DNA of 64,000 nucleotides from Echinarachnius parma (Eukaryota; Echinodermata; Echinoidea; Clypeasteroida; Echinarachniidae): positions 161,001 through 225,000 of the forward strand of contig JBAMJV010005535.1 of assembly GCA_037951105.1 (NCBI GenBank). Reading direction: 5' to 3'. A program made the position numbers and the translations under genes. A model generated the notes under the pieces. The model was not told the DNA's origin. It saw only the letters and a program-made list of their open reading frames with translations, and made no database searches. Position 1 is the first letter of the stretch, and every line of letters begins with the position of its first letter. Positions 1 to 12,500 of the stretch are shown in pieces.

Positions 1-4
1 GCAG

Positions 5-76
5 GCCAGAAAGGACGCTGCTTTGAAGAGAGCTCTTCTCAAAGACCAGTCGCCAAAGGACGGGAACACCCCAGAG
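5..76 (+). CDS. Candidate cassette exon, copy 1 of tandem array
   Basis: A GCAG acceptor at the window edge is followed by a 72-nt open segment and a GAG|GTAATG donor at 77. It translates as ARKDAALKRALLKDQSPKDG then NTPE. Length divisible by three and phase 0 at both ends allow it to join directly to the exon at 3409, which also starts in phase 0. Compared with copy 2, 8 of 11 base differences are at third codon positions by my count and the single indel is three bases. This suggests coding constraint but is not proof; a non-coding tandem repeat is the alternative. Confidence 0.45.
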
Positions 77-184
77 GTAATGTCACTATGGGTAGTACTG
101 GGCCGGCAGGTACTAGGTGCAATGCTTTAATCCATTAGTTTGTGTATTCAAGAAAAGAGACAAGCTAGATCTTTGCTTGGGCAG

Positions 185-259
185 GCGTGGAAGAAAGCTG
201 CCTTGAAGAGAGCTTCTCTTCTCAAAGATCATTCACCAAAGGATGGAAACACCCCAGAG
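185..259 (+). CDS. Candidate cassette exon, copy 2 of tandem array
   Basis: A 75-nt segment lies between TTTGCTTGGGCAG and GAG|GTAATG, separated from copy 1 by a 108-nt intron-like spacer that is itself about 90% identical to the next spacer. It reads AWKKAALKRASLLKDHSPKD then GNTPE, basic followed by a Ser-Pro-containing tail. One Ser codon is inserted relative to copy 1. If used, it would extend the EHBP1 linker just before the EEDKRKEDLK exon. Confidence 0.45.
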
Positions 260-367
260 GTAATGTCACTATGGGTAGTACTTGGCCGGCAGGTACTAGG
301 TGTAATGCCTTAATCTATTAGTGTGTGTATTCAAGAAAAGAGATAAGCTAGATCTTTGCCTGAGCAG

Positions 368-448
368 GGCAGAAACAGAAAGGAGGCTGTCTTGAAGCGA
401 GCCTCTAGCTTGAAAGACCAGTCACAAAAGGACAGAAACACCCCATAT
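368..448 (+). CDS. Candidate cassette exon, copy 3 of tandem array
   Basis: An 81-nt open segment follows TTTGCCTGAGCAG. It reads GRNRKEAVLKRASSLKDQSQ then KDRNTPY, recognisably the same peptide as copies 1 and 2. The donor is weaker (TAT|GTAGAG), so this copy may be poorly spliced or decaying. The spacer to copy 2 is again 108 nt. Confidence 0.38.
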
Positions 449-722
449 GTAGAGCCACCACAGGACCTGCAGCTTCTCAGTTTGAGATTTGTATTTGTAA
501 TAGAACAGAGCAATGAATAATGCAATGACATTACTTTATCTTGTTATTATGGCATAGTAATGGTTTTAAACACCATGTCCTTCGTTTCAGCTGTTAGTAG
601 TGGGTTGGAGCTGGACGATTGCATTCTTTACCAACTGAGCACTATGGCACAGATGTTTGGCTCGCCTGACATCCGTTAGAATTATTACCCATGTCAATGA
701 ATAGCAGCTAGATCACACTCTG

Positions 723-871
723 GGCCCCGTTTCATGAAAGGGTCTTATCTAAAGACCATACTAACTGTCATGTGACTACGACTGAATTACGTGCATTATG
801 TACATAATTCAGTCATAGTCACGTGACAGTTAGGACGGTCTTTAGATAAGACCCTTTCATGAAACGGGGCC
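723..871. mobile_element. Fold-back MITE, GGCCCCGTTTCATGAAAG termini
   Basis: A 149-bp near-perfect palindrome whose arms begin GGCCCCGTTTCATGAAAGGG and extend almost to the centre. It is flanked by CTG on both sides (720-722, 872-874), a 3-bp target duplication as in PIF/Harbinger MITEs. There is no ORF. It lies in the spacer between tandem units 3 and 4. Confidence 0.8.
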
Positions 872-1083
872 CTGGTACTCTGGTATAGGATCAGCCAAAT
901 GTCTGCTCCAGCAGGTTTGGAAGGTGGCTGCCCCCTTGTTTGAAATATCAATCACCACAGGGTGGGTATGCAATGGAGACAGTGTCACCTTAGGACCAGC
1001 TGGGTTCTGAATTCAAGACCTGTAGATAATTCTTTGTGTGAAACAGAGCAAACTGTGTACTTATTGGCAAAGGAGACCATCCC

Positions 1084-1213
1084 AACTAGAATTTATTGCT
1101 TGAAATGCCAAGAGCATTGACAAATCTTGACAGCTCGGCTAAAGCCAAGTGCTCTGAGCTCTGAGACTTCGGTGATAAAGCACTTTTTAAAAATGGACAA
1201 TTATTATTATTCC
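1084..1213. repeat. Possible SINE 3'-tail remnant
   Basis: The segment ends GATAAAGCACTTTTTAAAAA then a TTATTATTATT tract. That order, a stem-forming AAAGC-type motif and then a trinucleotide tail, recalls 3' ends of invertebrate SINEs and LINEs. No A/B box was found, so this is tentative. Confidence 0.25.
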
Positions 1214-1281
1214 CGGCAGCATGGAATACACTTGAGTTAATGTCTCTACATACTTTATCAACCTGCAGGTTCCAAGTTCAA

Positions 1282-1694
1282 CAGGCAATTCATACTTACG
1301 TCTAGCACTGGCTCAGCACTGGATAAATCCACTGCTAGACGCAGATATGAATGGAATGTCTAGCATCAGTCTGGCATAACTTTGATCCACTGTTGATCCA
1401 CTGTTGATCCACTGTTGATGCTAGACACACGTCTAGCACAAGGTTGCGCATGCGCATTACGGTATTGCGCGTTCAGAATTTGCAAGTCATCGTTACGTCA
1501 CAATAGAAGTGTACTAGTGCGCATGCCCAGTCATGTCCTAGACAGCTTTTCGATCCACTGTTGTATTCATACTTGCACGTCAGTTATCCACTGTTGGTGC
1601 CGAGTATGAATGGTCGGCTTTTTCGTCTAGCACTGGCTCGGCAGTGGATTTATCCAGTGCCGAGCCAGTGCTAGACGTAAGTATGAATTGCCTG
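1282..1694. mobile_element. 413-bp MITE with ~54-bp terminal inverted repeats
   Basis: Ends begin CAGGCAATTCATACTTACGT and match for about 54 nt with one mismatch by eye. CAA flanks both ends (1279-1281, 1695-1697), a likely 3-bp target duplication. The interior holds three tandem GATCCACTGTT units and an inner inverted pair around GTCTAGCATC. No transposase ORF. Confidence 0.8.
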
Positions 1695-1854
1695 CAAGAC
1701 TTATATCCAGTAATACACGTCTCACAGGATAGCCTGTATAGACTGCATGGCATATGGGATAATTTTGCATGCATACATTTGCATTGTTCTGCATGTACGT
1801 TTACACAATGCAATGATCATGTTTGAACATATGGAATGCATGCACACACTGTTA

Positions 1855-2068
1855 AGCCCAACGCACACAGAGCCGTCTCTACCCGATCCGACTGGTTTTC
1901 AGTTACGCTCGAGTTGGGCCCAATTGGTTGGAGCCAATTGTATTGATTGGTCCCGACTTCCGACTGGCTCCCGACTGGCAGAAACGGGAGTGGTGAGGCA
2001 ACACACACAGACCGATCTGACTGAAAACAAGTTGGATTGGTTTGAGTCGGCTCTGTGTACGTTTGGCT
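1855..2068. mobile_element. 214-bp Harbinger-like MITE, TTA flanks
   Basis: The terminal inverted repeats are AGCCCAACGCACACAGAGCC and, on the other strand, AGCCAAACGTACACAGAGCC. TTA is present at 1852-1854 and 2069-2071. The interior has subterminal TCGGTC/GACCGA-type short repeats. A TTA duplication is typical of PIF/Harbinger. Confidence 0.75.
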
Positions 2069-3245
2069 TTATGTTACAGGTAAATGTACACTTGCATACC
2101 TTTGTAGGCATATACATAATCTTGAACTTAAAATTAAAATGTAAACAATGAACATAAAATAATAACATTACAAAATGAACAAAAAATAATAACATATTTA
2201 GATCATAGTGTTTAAATACTGGCACAGCAATTAGCTGTAACTTCTGAAAAGTTGAAGCTGAAAAGCTGAAAAGTCTTGACAAGCTTCTGTTTTTTATAGT
2301 TCTAAAATACATGTACCTTATATGATTAACTGAGCTGAGCCTGCATTTCTGCATATATATAATTGTACAGTCACTTTGATCATGATATTGGTCACTCTCC
2401 TGAAGGTTAACTTAAGTTCATCGTTTGTACATAGATTATAGAGGCTTATTGTAGATTAGTAGTTGATACATACACTTGTAGCTTGTGTATTAACCAATTT
2501 AAATGTTTTGTGAGACAAATACACAAGTCATATAGAAACTAAAAGCTTAATGTTGCTTACTTAATAATACGTGAATTATGTTGTTGAAATAAAGTCTTCC
2601 TTCGTACTTTTTGAGCCCACCAAAATGTTCTACAATATGTCACTCTCTCTCTCCTTCATTCTTTCCTTGATGTTGTACATGCACATTTTCTTGTATTTCC
2701 TACCATGAAGGTACCATGTTACTATTGTAAGTATTTAGACTCTGAAAATGATGTTGTATTATTTTAAGGTGACATCTACCGAATCCTTTTCAATTGAGAT
2801 GCAGCTATTCCTATAGTGATTTGTTTTATATAATAACATATCCTCAATAGAGTTTATTTTATAGTATAGTATTTTGGGGACCTGTTACTCATGTGTTGAA
2901 AAAAGGCTCTGTTAAATACTTGGTCAGATTTATTCTTCTGTTACATTGCATTTCCTGTATTAACTGTTTATTACTGACATCAAATAAGAATAACGTGATT
3001 GTCTTGATATTTTAGATGTATCAGTGAAAATGCCATTTCATTTTAAAATCTTTTTATTTGGTTTTATTTGGAGAAACATATTAGAAAATTAGAAGAGAGG
3101 AGTTGAAAGCTCGAGCCTTGATTCTTTAACCCATTGAAGTTAACTTTGTTAAGTCAGGGATAATGGGTCTAATGATGGAGTTTGTGTATTATTTGAAAAA
3201 TCAAATGTTGGAAGAGGTTAACCCATTGCCGACAGGAATAATTAA

Positions 3246-3361
3246 CCCGTTCCCGTCAAGTTTCTGAAATCCCCATAGACTTTTTACACAACCCACCCGG
3301 TTCCCGTACTCGTAGTCAAGGGTCAACTCTATGGGAATTATAAAAGCTAGCTGGGAATGGG
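3246..3361. mobile_element. 116-bp TTAA-flanked element just upstream of an exon
   Basis: The sequence TTAA|CCCGTTCCCGTCAAG ... GCTGGGAATGGG|TTAA gives short inverted ends (CCCRTTCCC) and TTAA on both sides, as in piggyBac-type elements. A second TTAACCCATTGCC end lies at about 3219, suggesting nesting. It ends 47 nt before the exon at 3409. Confidence 0.5.
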
Positions 3362-3408
3362 TTAATAATATTGATGTTGTTTCTATGATTGTCTTTGAAT
3401 TGAATCAG

Positions 3409-3544
3409 GAGGAGGACAAGAGGAAAGAGGATCTGAAAGTTCGAGCGAGGAAGTTAATAGCGGAGGCTCGAGGGAGCATCAACAAGCCTCCTATTGAAGG
3501 CATTGATGAGATGGCTCAAGCCGTTAAGGACCAGGCTACGATCG
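3409..3544 (+). CDS. EHBP1: EHBP1 exon: acidic/basic linker
   Basis: The acceptor is ...TTGAATCAG before 3409 and the donor is G|GTAAGA at 3545. It starts in phase 0 and ends after the first base of a codon. It begins EEDKRKEDLKVRARKLIAEA, a highly charged helix typical of the region before the EHBP1 bMERB linker. The upstream ATG at 3331 is intronic read-through, not a start. A small TTAA-flanked element ends 47 nt before the exon, so the branch point and pyrimidine tract must fit in the remaining gap. Confidence 0.8.
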
Positions 3545-6500
3545 GTAAGAACCCCTCACACATTTTTTTCTGGAGGTTTTTTCTTTTCTTTTCTTTTCCT
3601 TCAAGTTCTTGTCTTTATGTCTTTTTCTTTTGCACAAATATGCCTTTATACTCCTCACGTATTTTCCTTGTTTCTTTCTGTTTTCTTCAAGTTTTTTTTC
3701 TTGATATCTTTTTTGCACGAAGATACCTTTATACTCCTCACTAAGATGTCCTTGTCTTTGTTTCTTTTCTTTAGTGTTCTTTTCTTTTTGCACTTATATC
3801 TCATTGTTCTTGTTCTTGTTTATGAGATTTTTTTGTCTATAATTTTGTTTGATCATACATTGTATCATCCATTTACACATTTAATGTTTTAGCATATTTG
3901 AGCTACATAAATTGCCTGTCTGTAGTTATTAATTGTGTCTATTATTATCTTTTAACAGCTGAAATATTTTATACATGTTTTTTTTAATTCATGTTAATTT
4001 AAATTTTTTGTTTTTTATTTTATTTATGTATTTTTTTAAACTAGAAAAGATTGTGAATTATGGGTTCTATAACTTTAAAACATTGGTCATATATAGTTCT
4101 GAGAAAAACCAACAAAAGTGTACTTTCATGGTTTTTATTAAAACACAGAAAATTCAAAGGTACCCAAAATTGATTTCTTAAAGTTCATTCATGAGGAAAT
4201 ATGCGCTGAATTGGTAAGATCGGCTAAGAATCTCAATGTAACATTGCATAAGCTCATTGTGAGCATAGCAACCCAACAAGTTTATAAACAAACAAAGCGA
4301 TGCAGAAAGGATTCATCATAAGAAACAAGAATGTCCTACAAACTCTGCCATGCATGCTGATGCATTTAGTTAGATGTCGGAAACAAAATCCACAGTATGT
4401 CGCCGAATCTTAGACGGAAACTTGTGGCCGTCAGAAATGACAGCATTCGACACCCCCGGGGCATTTAGGGTAGCAGAATTGGTATGGTCACATAAGACCT
4501 TTGGGAATTCTTTTTTTAATACTTTTTTTTTTCAGCCTTTCAGTTGAAAAAGTGTTGAAAAAGTAGAGAGTAAAAATAGAGAGAGAAAGAGGAAGGTCAC
4601 ATAACCAGCATTAGCCTCTCCAAATCGTGCAAATCTTATCAGGTGTAAAACGAGAACAATAGGGTTTGCGTTTCTCTTCTCTCGACGGTAGTCAGGCCCA
4701 TTGTTTAGCTCCGGTGTGCATCTTTCTTTTTCTAAACAGCATTCCTGGGCACTACCCATTCATTCTTAACCCAGAAGGACATCGCTTTTTTAATGGTGCC
4801 AGAGGAAAAACTGAAAAGAAAAGAAAAAAGAATTGGATGAAAAAGTGGGGAAGGTAAAAAAAAATAAAGTGATAAATCTGGAGGAGTGCGGTGTAATCTG
4901 GCACTTCTTTTGCTGCCGTTATTCTCTCTGGAGAACCTTACAAGCTACTTATAGGGCTTTAGCCGGACAAAAGAAGCCCGTGATGATGATGCACCCTGCC
5001 TGTCACACTACTGCCATAGAGAGATTCATTGAGGGAGATGTTGCAGGGAAATAAAAGAGTGGAGTTGTAAGGGAGGGTGTGTGACTAATGTGATTGAGAG
5101 AGATAGAGAGAGTGGAGAAGAATAGATTGGTAGAATTATTCATGTAAATCTTGAGGTTTTCTATTCAAGTATTATAGTTTGTTTCAGGGGGCGATATGAC
5201 TTGTGATAAAAAGGAAAAGTGTATCCTGAAAAGGGTACCCTTGGTAAATTTTGCATCCTTTGAATTTGCAAATTCTTTTTAGAAGCTACTGATGGCATTA
5301 TATGTTTGTATATGTGCGTATGAACAATATATGCTTATTTTCCCCCTCAGATATTACCAAAATACACATCTGAAAATAAAGTTCCCCATTTGTGACACGT
5401 TATGTACTTTGACAATGTATATATGTTGTAGTAAATTATGTTATATTTTTTAAGTACTTGGACAAAAAGTCAATAAATTTGTTTCAGAAAAATTGTAGCT
5501 TTTTCATTATTGTCTCTGCTTTACTTTGCTGCAATGTGTTATCTGTTTTTCTCCTATTTTGATAAGTACTACTTTTAGTTGAAGATTAATTCTCACGATA
5601 TCATTTTCACACTTTGATCTTTTGAACTATAATACTTGTTTTAAAATTGTTCAGCTTTTATTCCAAATTTAACCCATGCATCAATTGTTTAGACTGATTG
5701 CTTTTCCAGTTTTTAACTAAATTCTGACTCATAACCTTAGCTTTAATAACATCAGATCTTTTTTTTTTCTTAGTTGCCTTTTATTACTAATTTGTTTGCC
5801 TTGATTTCAGCTCTTTTAAATTCTGATTGTTTATTTTATTTTTATAGTGTGCTATTTATGTATCTTCATTCATCATCAAGTAAAATCAGTATTATTTTAA
5901 AATCTCAATTCAAAACTTGTATCTTGTATGATTTCCTTCCTTTGTTGTCATGTGATAGTTTTGAAATATATATTTTTTAAAAAATATTTGAAGACATTTT
6001 CTGTTACTCCCCACATCATTTGCCTGCCTCACCATAGGTCTTGGTTACAAGTTTTACCAATATGGTAATTGTGGTAAGATATCGTACCCACTGTGGCATG
6101 TTTCGCAAACAAACAAAAGCGAGCGCATTCATGTATTCGCTGAAGGTTTCCATGGCGACATATAACTCGATGCTAGAAATTAACATTTTTGCCTTGTGGC
6201 CCAGTCGGGCAAGTAAAAACATGATTTTACACATTCTATTGGCCCGAATCCTGAATCTGGTAGCCCCAAGCAAAGAAAAACATTAAAGGGACTTAGTAAC
6301 ATTGTCCAAATCCTTAAAATAAAAGTTTAATTCTAGCGGTTCCCTTATACCTTGTTGTATTCGTATTAACAATAAAATCATGGGACAGGTTTCGGTTTTT
6401 CAAATTTCCCTTTCGTTGCAAAGATATGTATGATTGAAGTATTCAGATAAGAAAAACTCCGGGCGAGTTTTTCTTCTGTGTACAAAGTGAGTGCAGTGAG

Positions 6501-9500
6501 TTACTGAATATCACTTTGCATTTTCGCTCATTACTTGGCCATACAATGTCCATTTGACTTGAAATTTTCACACAATACCCTGTGGACATATGAGATAACA
6601 ACAATATACATTGCATCAACCATTCCTCACTTTTTGCACATGTCAACAAAGTTACCAGATCCCTTTAACAATTCTGTTATATTTGGTTGCCTATTTGGAC
6701 CAGTGAAATTAATGAAATTTGGTTGCCAGAAGCTTATTTTTAGTGGACCCTGAGTGGGTAACGGCCTTTACTTATTTCAAGCATTGTATATTAAACTGAA
6801 GATCATTATTTATGGTACATAGCATTGAGTACTTTTTTTGTAAAGAGAAGGGTGGTGGCGGCTATGAAAAGTACATACTTATTGCTCAACGTTATGGTCA
6901 GTTGGTTCTGACCACCGATGATGGTCAGATGTCACCGACCAAATTATTTTGGTCAGTTTGTTCTGACCACTGAAAATGGTCACCACTCACTGACCGAAAT
7001 TTTGAGATGAGTTGGTCCTTTTTTTAAGCAAACACTGTTCCAAGAAAGAATATTCAATGTGGTGTACCATAAACTTGTTTTACTTTAATTGCGTACATCC
7101 ATGTTGCAGCCATGTTATGTGTGGTAATGTGGTATTCACCTTCATACACTGTGATTACATCGTAAGTCAAGAGTTGATGCAAAGTTTTGGGATAGTCATA
7201 ATAATGTATGTAGGATATAGAGGGAAGAATATTTAATCAGGAAAAAATAAGAAAACCTAGTACACATCTCTAACTGAGAAATAAAGAATTTCAGCCTTAA
7301 TAGAATATTTTCAAACTTGCCCTGTATAATCATAGATATATTGTTTATTTCTTATAGCATTCTTTTATTTTATTCAAAATATTGAAAATATATATATTCT
7401 GTCAAATCATACAAAAATTATTTGTATTGTACATCTTTCCCTAATTAATATCTTGAAAATTTTTTGATCAGTCTTGATCAGCCCTTTTCTAAACATTTTG
7501 ATCAGTTTTGATCAGTCCTTTTCTAATAATGACACTTTTCAAGTCTAAATAATCCCTTAATCTCCAATCTCCTGTTCAATTTAGAGAGTCGATATGACAT
7601 AGTTTTATTTCTACTTAAATAATATTATATATACTCTTCCTAACTTTCCCCTCAACTTTGTTTCAAACTTGATTTCCTCCCCCATCATAACAGTGTGAAG
7701 TGTTGACTAACTCGGTGGAATCAGCTCCCGGCCATTTGCATCTCTTGTAAGGGAGCAAGATGGAGATTCATTATTGGGAGCGGTTGACTAAACCATTAAC
7801 CATTAACCTATTTGCCTACGCATGTTCCTCGTGTGCCGCATATTAACTCCATGGGAATAGTGCAATTAAGGAGGAAATTGGTTTAAGGAGATGTTTATCT
7901 TGTCCTAAAACTGAGACAGAATGTTATTATTAAAGGTAGTGTTGAGTATTGGTATTTCCCGAAGTGCCCCCCGATATTTTTTTGTGAGATAATGAAAAAC
8001 TGACTGTCAAATTCGAAAGAACATACAATTTTAATGACAGAATAAACTTTATTTGATCAAAATCGGTTCAGAAACGGCTGAAATATCCAGAAATATATTT
8101 GTTTTCAAAATGTTTTTCACCGGCAATCACCGGCCGATATTTAGACTTTTTAGAAAAATTTTTAAAAATGCTCGAAGACTACTTTGAAAAAAATCAGAAT
8201 AGGTTTTTAAAAAGTCGTTGATGATATCTCTATTGAATCATTATTTTAACAAACATTAAATGCACAATTCTTTATGAAAAAAGGCTAAAACCAATGATTT
8301 TTTTTAATAGCGGCCTCTTGAGTTGTAACGGCTCTTTTTGAATGATAACAGGGGTTTTACTTAGTCGTTTGTAATTGTGTATACTTTTCGAGCATGGTGA
8401 AGTTATAACTATTACTTTGTACCGTAATGGTGCCGGTTTTGGTTACTAAAGTTAAGCTTGACCAATACTCAACTATCCCTTTAAAATAATATCAAGATAA
8501 TGTATACTACGCACTCACATCACACACAGATGCTTTGCAAAACAAAGTCTGGTATGGTTAGTTTTGAATTTTGAAAATGTGGAAATGTGTATTACAAATA
8601 TGCATTCTTGTATCACAAAATGTTCAAAGGATGCTTTAAAATGCAAGCACTATTGCACAAACAAGCTGAAAAGCATGAAGAAAGATTTTAAAAATCATTT
8701 TGTTACACTTTTCCTTTTAAATGACTTACACGGTATAAAGTATGCTCGCACATTGCATAATCAGGGTTTTACTGTATTGTAATAAACATTCTATTTGTGG
8801 TTGCAGATGGCACTAAGTTTCATTGGAAGAAGAATCATTTTTAAAGGAAAATGTAAAATGAATTGATACAAACGTAGGTAATTAATGCTTCTCAAGCTTT
8901 GCAGGCTGATTTATGTGTTAACTTGAGTGGCTAATATTGTTAGATCACAATTAGCTCTAAGTGTGTTGAACTAATTGCCATTTAATACGTGCAATTTGAG
9001 TGGAGATGAAACGAGTGGGAGTCGACGGCACTTTCATCATGAATATGTAAATTAACCATTAGTAGAATGAATACATATTGAATCCATCAAATACAGACAT
9101 AAGATACTTAGAAGTCTAATGAATTCCATCAACCTAATATATGACACACTTGCATGGAGACCAAGCAGACACGTATTATAGGAAATGGTGTTTACTTTTT
9201 GCTAATAGTAATTGACACGTGTACGTGTCCATGTGTATAGTGCAGATACACATTTAAATGTTGCCTCATTGATTATAAATACTCAGGACTAGTACTCAAT
9301 GAGTCATTCCTAATAAAATTGGAAGAAATCTGGGAATTAATTAATTATATTTGCGTTCATGTCAATCTCCATAACATTTGTTATAGTTGTATTTTTTTGT
9401 GTGTGGACAGTATACATTCTGCATTTTTAATTCCTAATTTTAACATTTTTGTTGATTAATATGGTTTGTTTAATATATGTTTATGCACACATAAATTGTA

Positions 9501-12500
9501 TTGCAGCTCATGCGCATTGCATTTATATTTCATTGTTATTTATTTATTCATTCAGTTTTGATTTTCAATAATTAGGATGTCCTAATTGTATAATAACTTC
9601 AACTCATTACATTTATGTCATTTTATTTCAAGCTTGCACATTTTATTTATAGTATCATTATTTTTGGCAAAAATATGCAGGAGGATTATTAAATGGCTGT
9701 TTATGCCCTTGTGTTGGGCAATTGAGCACCAAAGAAATTACATGTGTGCATACAATTTTAATATGTATGTATTATGAATCATGAAATGTTCATGTAGATT
9801 TCCTTGCAATTAAACCAAACATTTTAGTACAAAAATACAATTGTGAAGAAGTTTTGAATTGTATTATAATACGTGCTATATGGTGCAGGAATATGTATTG
9901 TGTCTATGACAATATCGAGTCAAGCTGTGTTAATTCTTTTGTAAAATAATTATACTGTGTATTAATTGTTAAAGGGATAGTTGAGTATTGGTCAAACTTA
10001 ACTTTAGTAACCAAAACCTGCACCATTACGGTACAAAGTAATAGTTATAACTTCACCATGCTCGAAAAGTATACACAATTACAAACGACTAAGTAAAACC
10101 CCTGTTATCATTCAAAAAAAGCCGTTACAACTCAAGAGGGCGCTATTTAAGAAAATCATTGGTTTTAGCCTTTTTTCATACAAAATTGTGCATTTAATGT
10201 TTGTTAAATAATGATTCAATAGAGATATCATCAACGACTTTTTAAAAACCTATTCTGATTTTTTTCAAAGTAGTCTTCGAGCATTTTTTGAAATGTGTCT
10301 AAAAAGTCTAAATATCGCCCGCTGATTGCCGGTAAAAACATTTTGAATAAAAATATATTTATGGATATTTCAGCCGTTTCTGAACCGATTTTGATAAATA
10401 AAGTTTATTCTGTCATTAAAATTTATGTTCTTTCGAATTTGACAGTCAGTTTTTCATTATCTCACAAAAAAAATATCGGGGGGCACTTCGGGAAATACCA
10501 ATACTCAACACTACCTTTAAGATAATAATCACAGTGCTCTGAAATGATATGATTATTAAAATGGTTCATGTTTGTACTTGCTTCTAACAATAATCAGACT
10601 GGTCTCATTGCATTCATTCAAGGCTGTGATAATATAGTATAAGCTGTCCAAAATGTTTGTAAATAATGAGTTATAAAAATACACTAACTTTAGACACCCT
10701 AACCTGTTCAATATGTGTATGAAAATCCAGTACGTACAACAGGGGAAAAAATTACCATAAGGTATTATGGGGAATATTTTGTGATATCCAAATCAGATTT
10801 AAAAAGTAGCCAGCTAAAATTAAAAATTAATTCTTTCCTTGCCTCTCAGGTGATAAAGCCAACTTGACACAGGGCGATGGACAGCAGACCAGCCAAGAAC
10901 AGCCTTCCCCGTCTCCCGTCACGACCCCTGATGACAACCAACTGACCAAAGGGTTGACCAAGGGTATTGCGGTCAAGACGCCTCTCCAGTCATTCAGTAG
11001 TCTAGTGCCACCCGTGCAACGGAAAGGTGAGATAAAGACTTGTTTATAACCAACCACTTGTAGCCTTGGCCGGGGCTCAAAATGAGCATAGGCCCGCTGG
11101 CCCAAGGCCACTTAAAATTAGGTTTGGGCCACCAAAATTTCATGAATCCATATTTTACTTTCCCAAATGCATGACCCAAATATATAACAGACTTTTTAAT
11201 GTCTTTCTTTTGTTTGGGGCCACCAGATTAAGATTTCAGGCCACTTAAGCTTGAGAAATCTTTGTTTTACTTGCCTGGCTGAGCCACAAGGAAACAAGGT
11301 GAATTTCTAGTATTGTACCTACCCATATTAATATGAGCAACCGAATGTAAGAGATTTTAAAATTATCTCTTTGTTTAAAGGCAACCTAATTCTAGTTGTC
11401 TGCCATCAAAATCTGATTTCAGTCTGCCAAAAGAAACAAAGAATAAGAAAAAGAATTCTGATCCTTGTTAATAAATGAGACCCTCAATTTTGAAAAAAAT
11501 TACCAACACGTTTTTTGTCTACCATAGCTACTACACCAGATGAACCTCCAACTGAAACAGCGAGGACCCCTGATGGTCAAGAGAAAGAAGAACTGCAAGA
11601 TGCAGAGGAGAAGGATGTGGAGAATGAGAAAAATGAGGAAGGAACGATAGAAGAACTACTTACAGATGAGGTATGTTTTATCAAACTTAATTTTGCTATG
11701 CAGAAACTTTTCAATTGTGTTTATTTTTGTATTATTTAGGAATGATTTTAATATGAGTACACATCAATTTTTCATCAGAATCATTTAGAGAGAATAGTAC
11801 ATCTTTTCTTTGAATTTATCTGCCCCCATTTTTATTTTTTTTTTTTTTTGTATAAATAGTTGATTTGCTTGGGGTAATGCTTCCTCTTTTTTTATCATCA
11901 GAGGAATCTTTTGAGAATATAACAAAATGACATCACTCTGACTGATCTTATACACAATCCTAAATAGCGAAGACACCAAGAGAAGATGGCATCGATAAAA
12001 TTGTGGCAATGATTGTATTCTTATTGATGAATGATGATGATGATGATGATGACGACGATGATTATGATAAGGATGATGACGACGATGATGATAGTGATGA
12101 TGACAATAATAATGATGATGACAATAATAATGATGATGATGATGATGATGGCAATTATGATTCCAATATTGATTAAGATAGCAATAATGATAATGACTGA
12201 TTGATTGTCCTACAGGACCTCCAAGAGACGAGTGAGTACATTCTTGGAGAGTACTCGGCCCTGGATCGGGAACAGAAGCAAATAGATGAGAGGGCGTCAA
12301 TCGTAGAGAAGACTCTCAGACAGGCCATGGAAGAAGGTTAGTAACAACAACAATAACATCAATGCACCATTCTTATATAGTATGTAGCATATCACATTGC
12401 AGGAGCACATCCGTTTGCACTTGTAAGTTGTATTGTAACCGTGGTCACAATGATACACAGTTCAAATCCGCACTATGATCTTGTGCACTTCATTATTCCC

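Larger units (their letters stand above)
1..1060 (+). repeat. ~180-bp tandem duplication array (3 good units + 1 decayed)
   Basis: Units start near 1, 181 and 364; a fourth diverged unit runs about 905-1055. Each unit contains an exon-like block followed by a spacer with GTAATGTCACTATGGGTAGT and ATTCAAGAAAAGAGA. The fourth unit keeps TGGAAGGTGGCTGCC and ATCAATCACCACAGGGTGGG but has lost the donor. The unit boundary is open on the left because the window starts there. Confidence 0.85.
3545..10849 (+). other. EHBP1 intron (7.3 kb)
   Basis: No exon with matching phase and similarity was recognised here. The left part (3560-3890) is a T-rich, imperfectly repeated stretch. About 4640-5050 is a more balanced, non-repetitive segment that could be regulatory. 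5050-6160 and 8500-9960 are AT-rich with nothing recognisable. Mobile elements are listed separately. Confidence 0.6.

Noticed and set aside
1747..2354. 134- and 151-codon ORFs on opposite strands
   Set aside because: Both run through the TTA-flanked MITE at 1855-2068 and show no family similarity.
3331..3408. Possible start ATG upstream of the exon at 3409
   Set aside because: The stretch includes the end of a TTAA-flanked element, and a splice acceptor lies exactly where the similarity-like charged sequence begins.
11785..12300. 171-codon minus-strand ORF with poly-His
   Set aside because: It is antisense to the bMERB helix 1 exon and reads through the GAT microsatellite.
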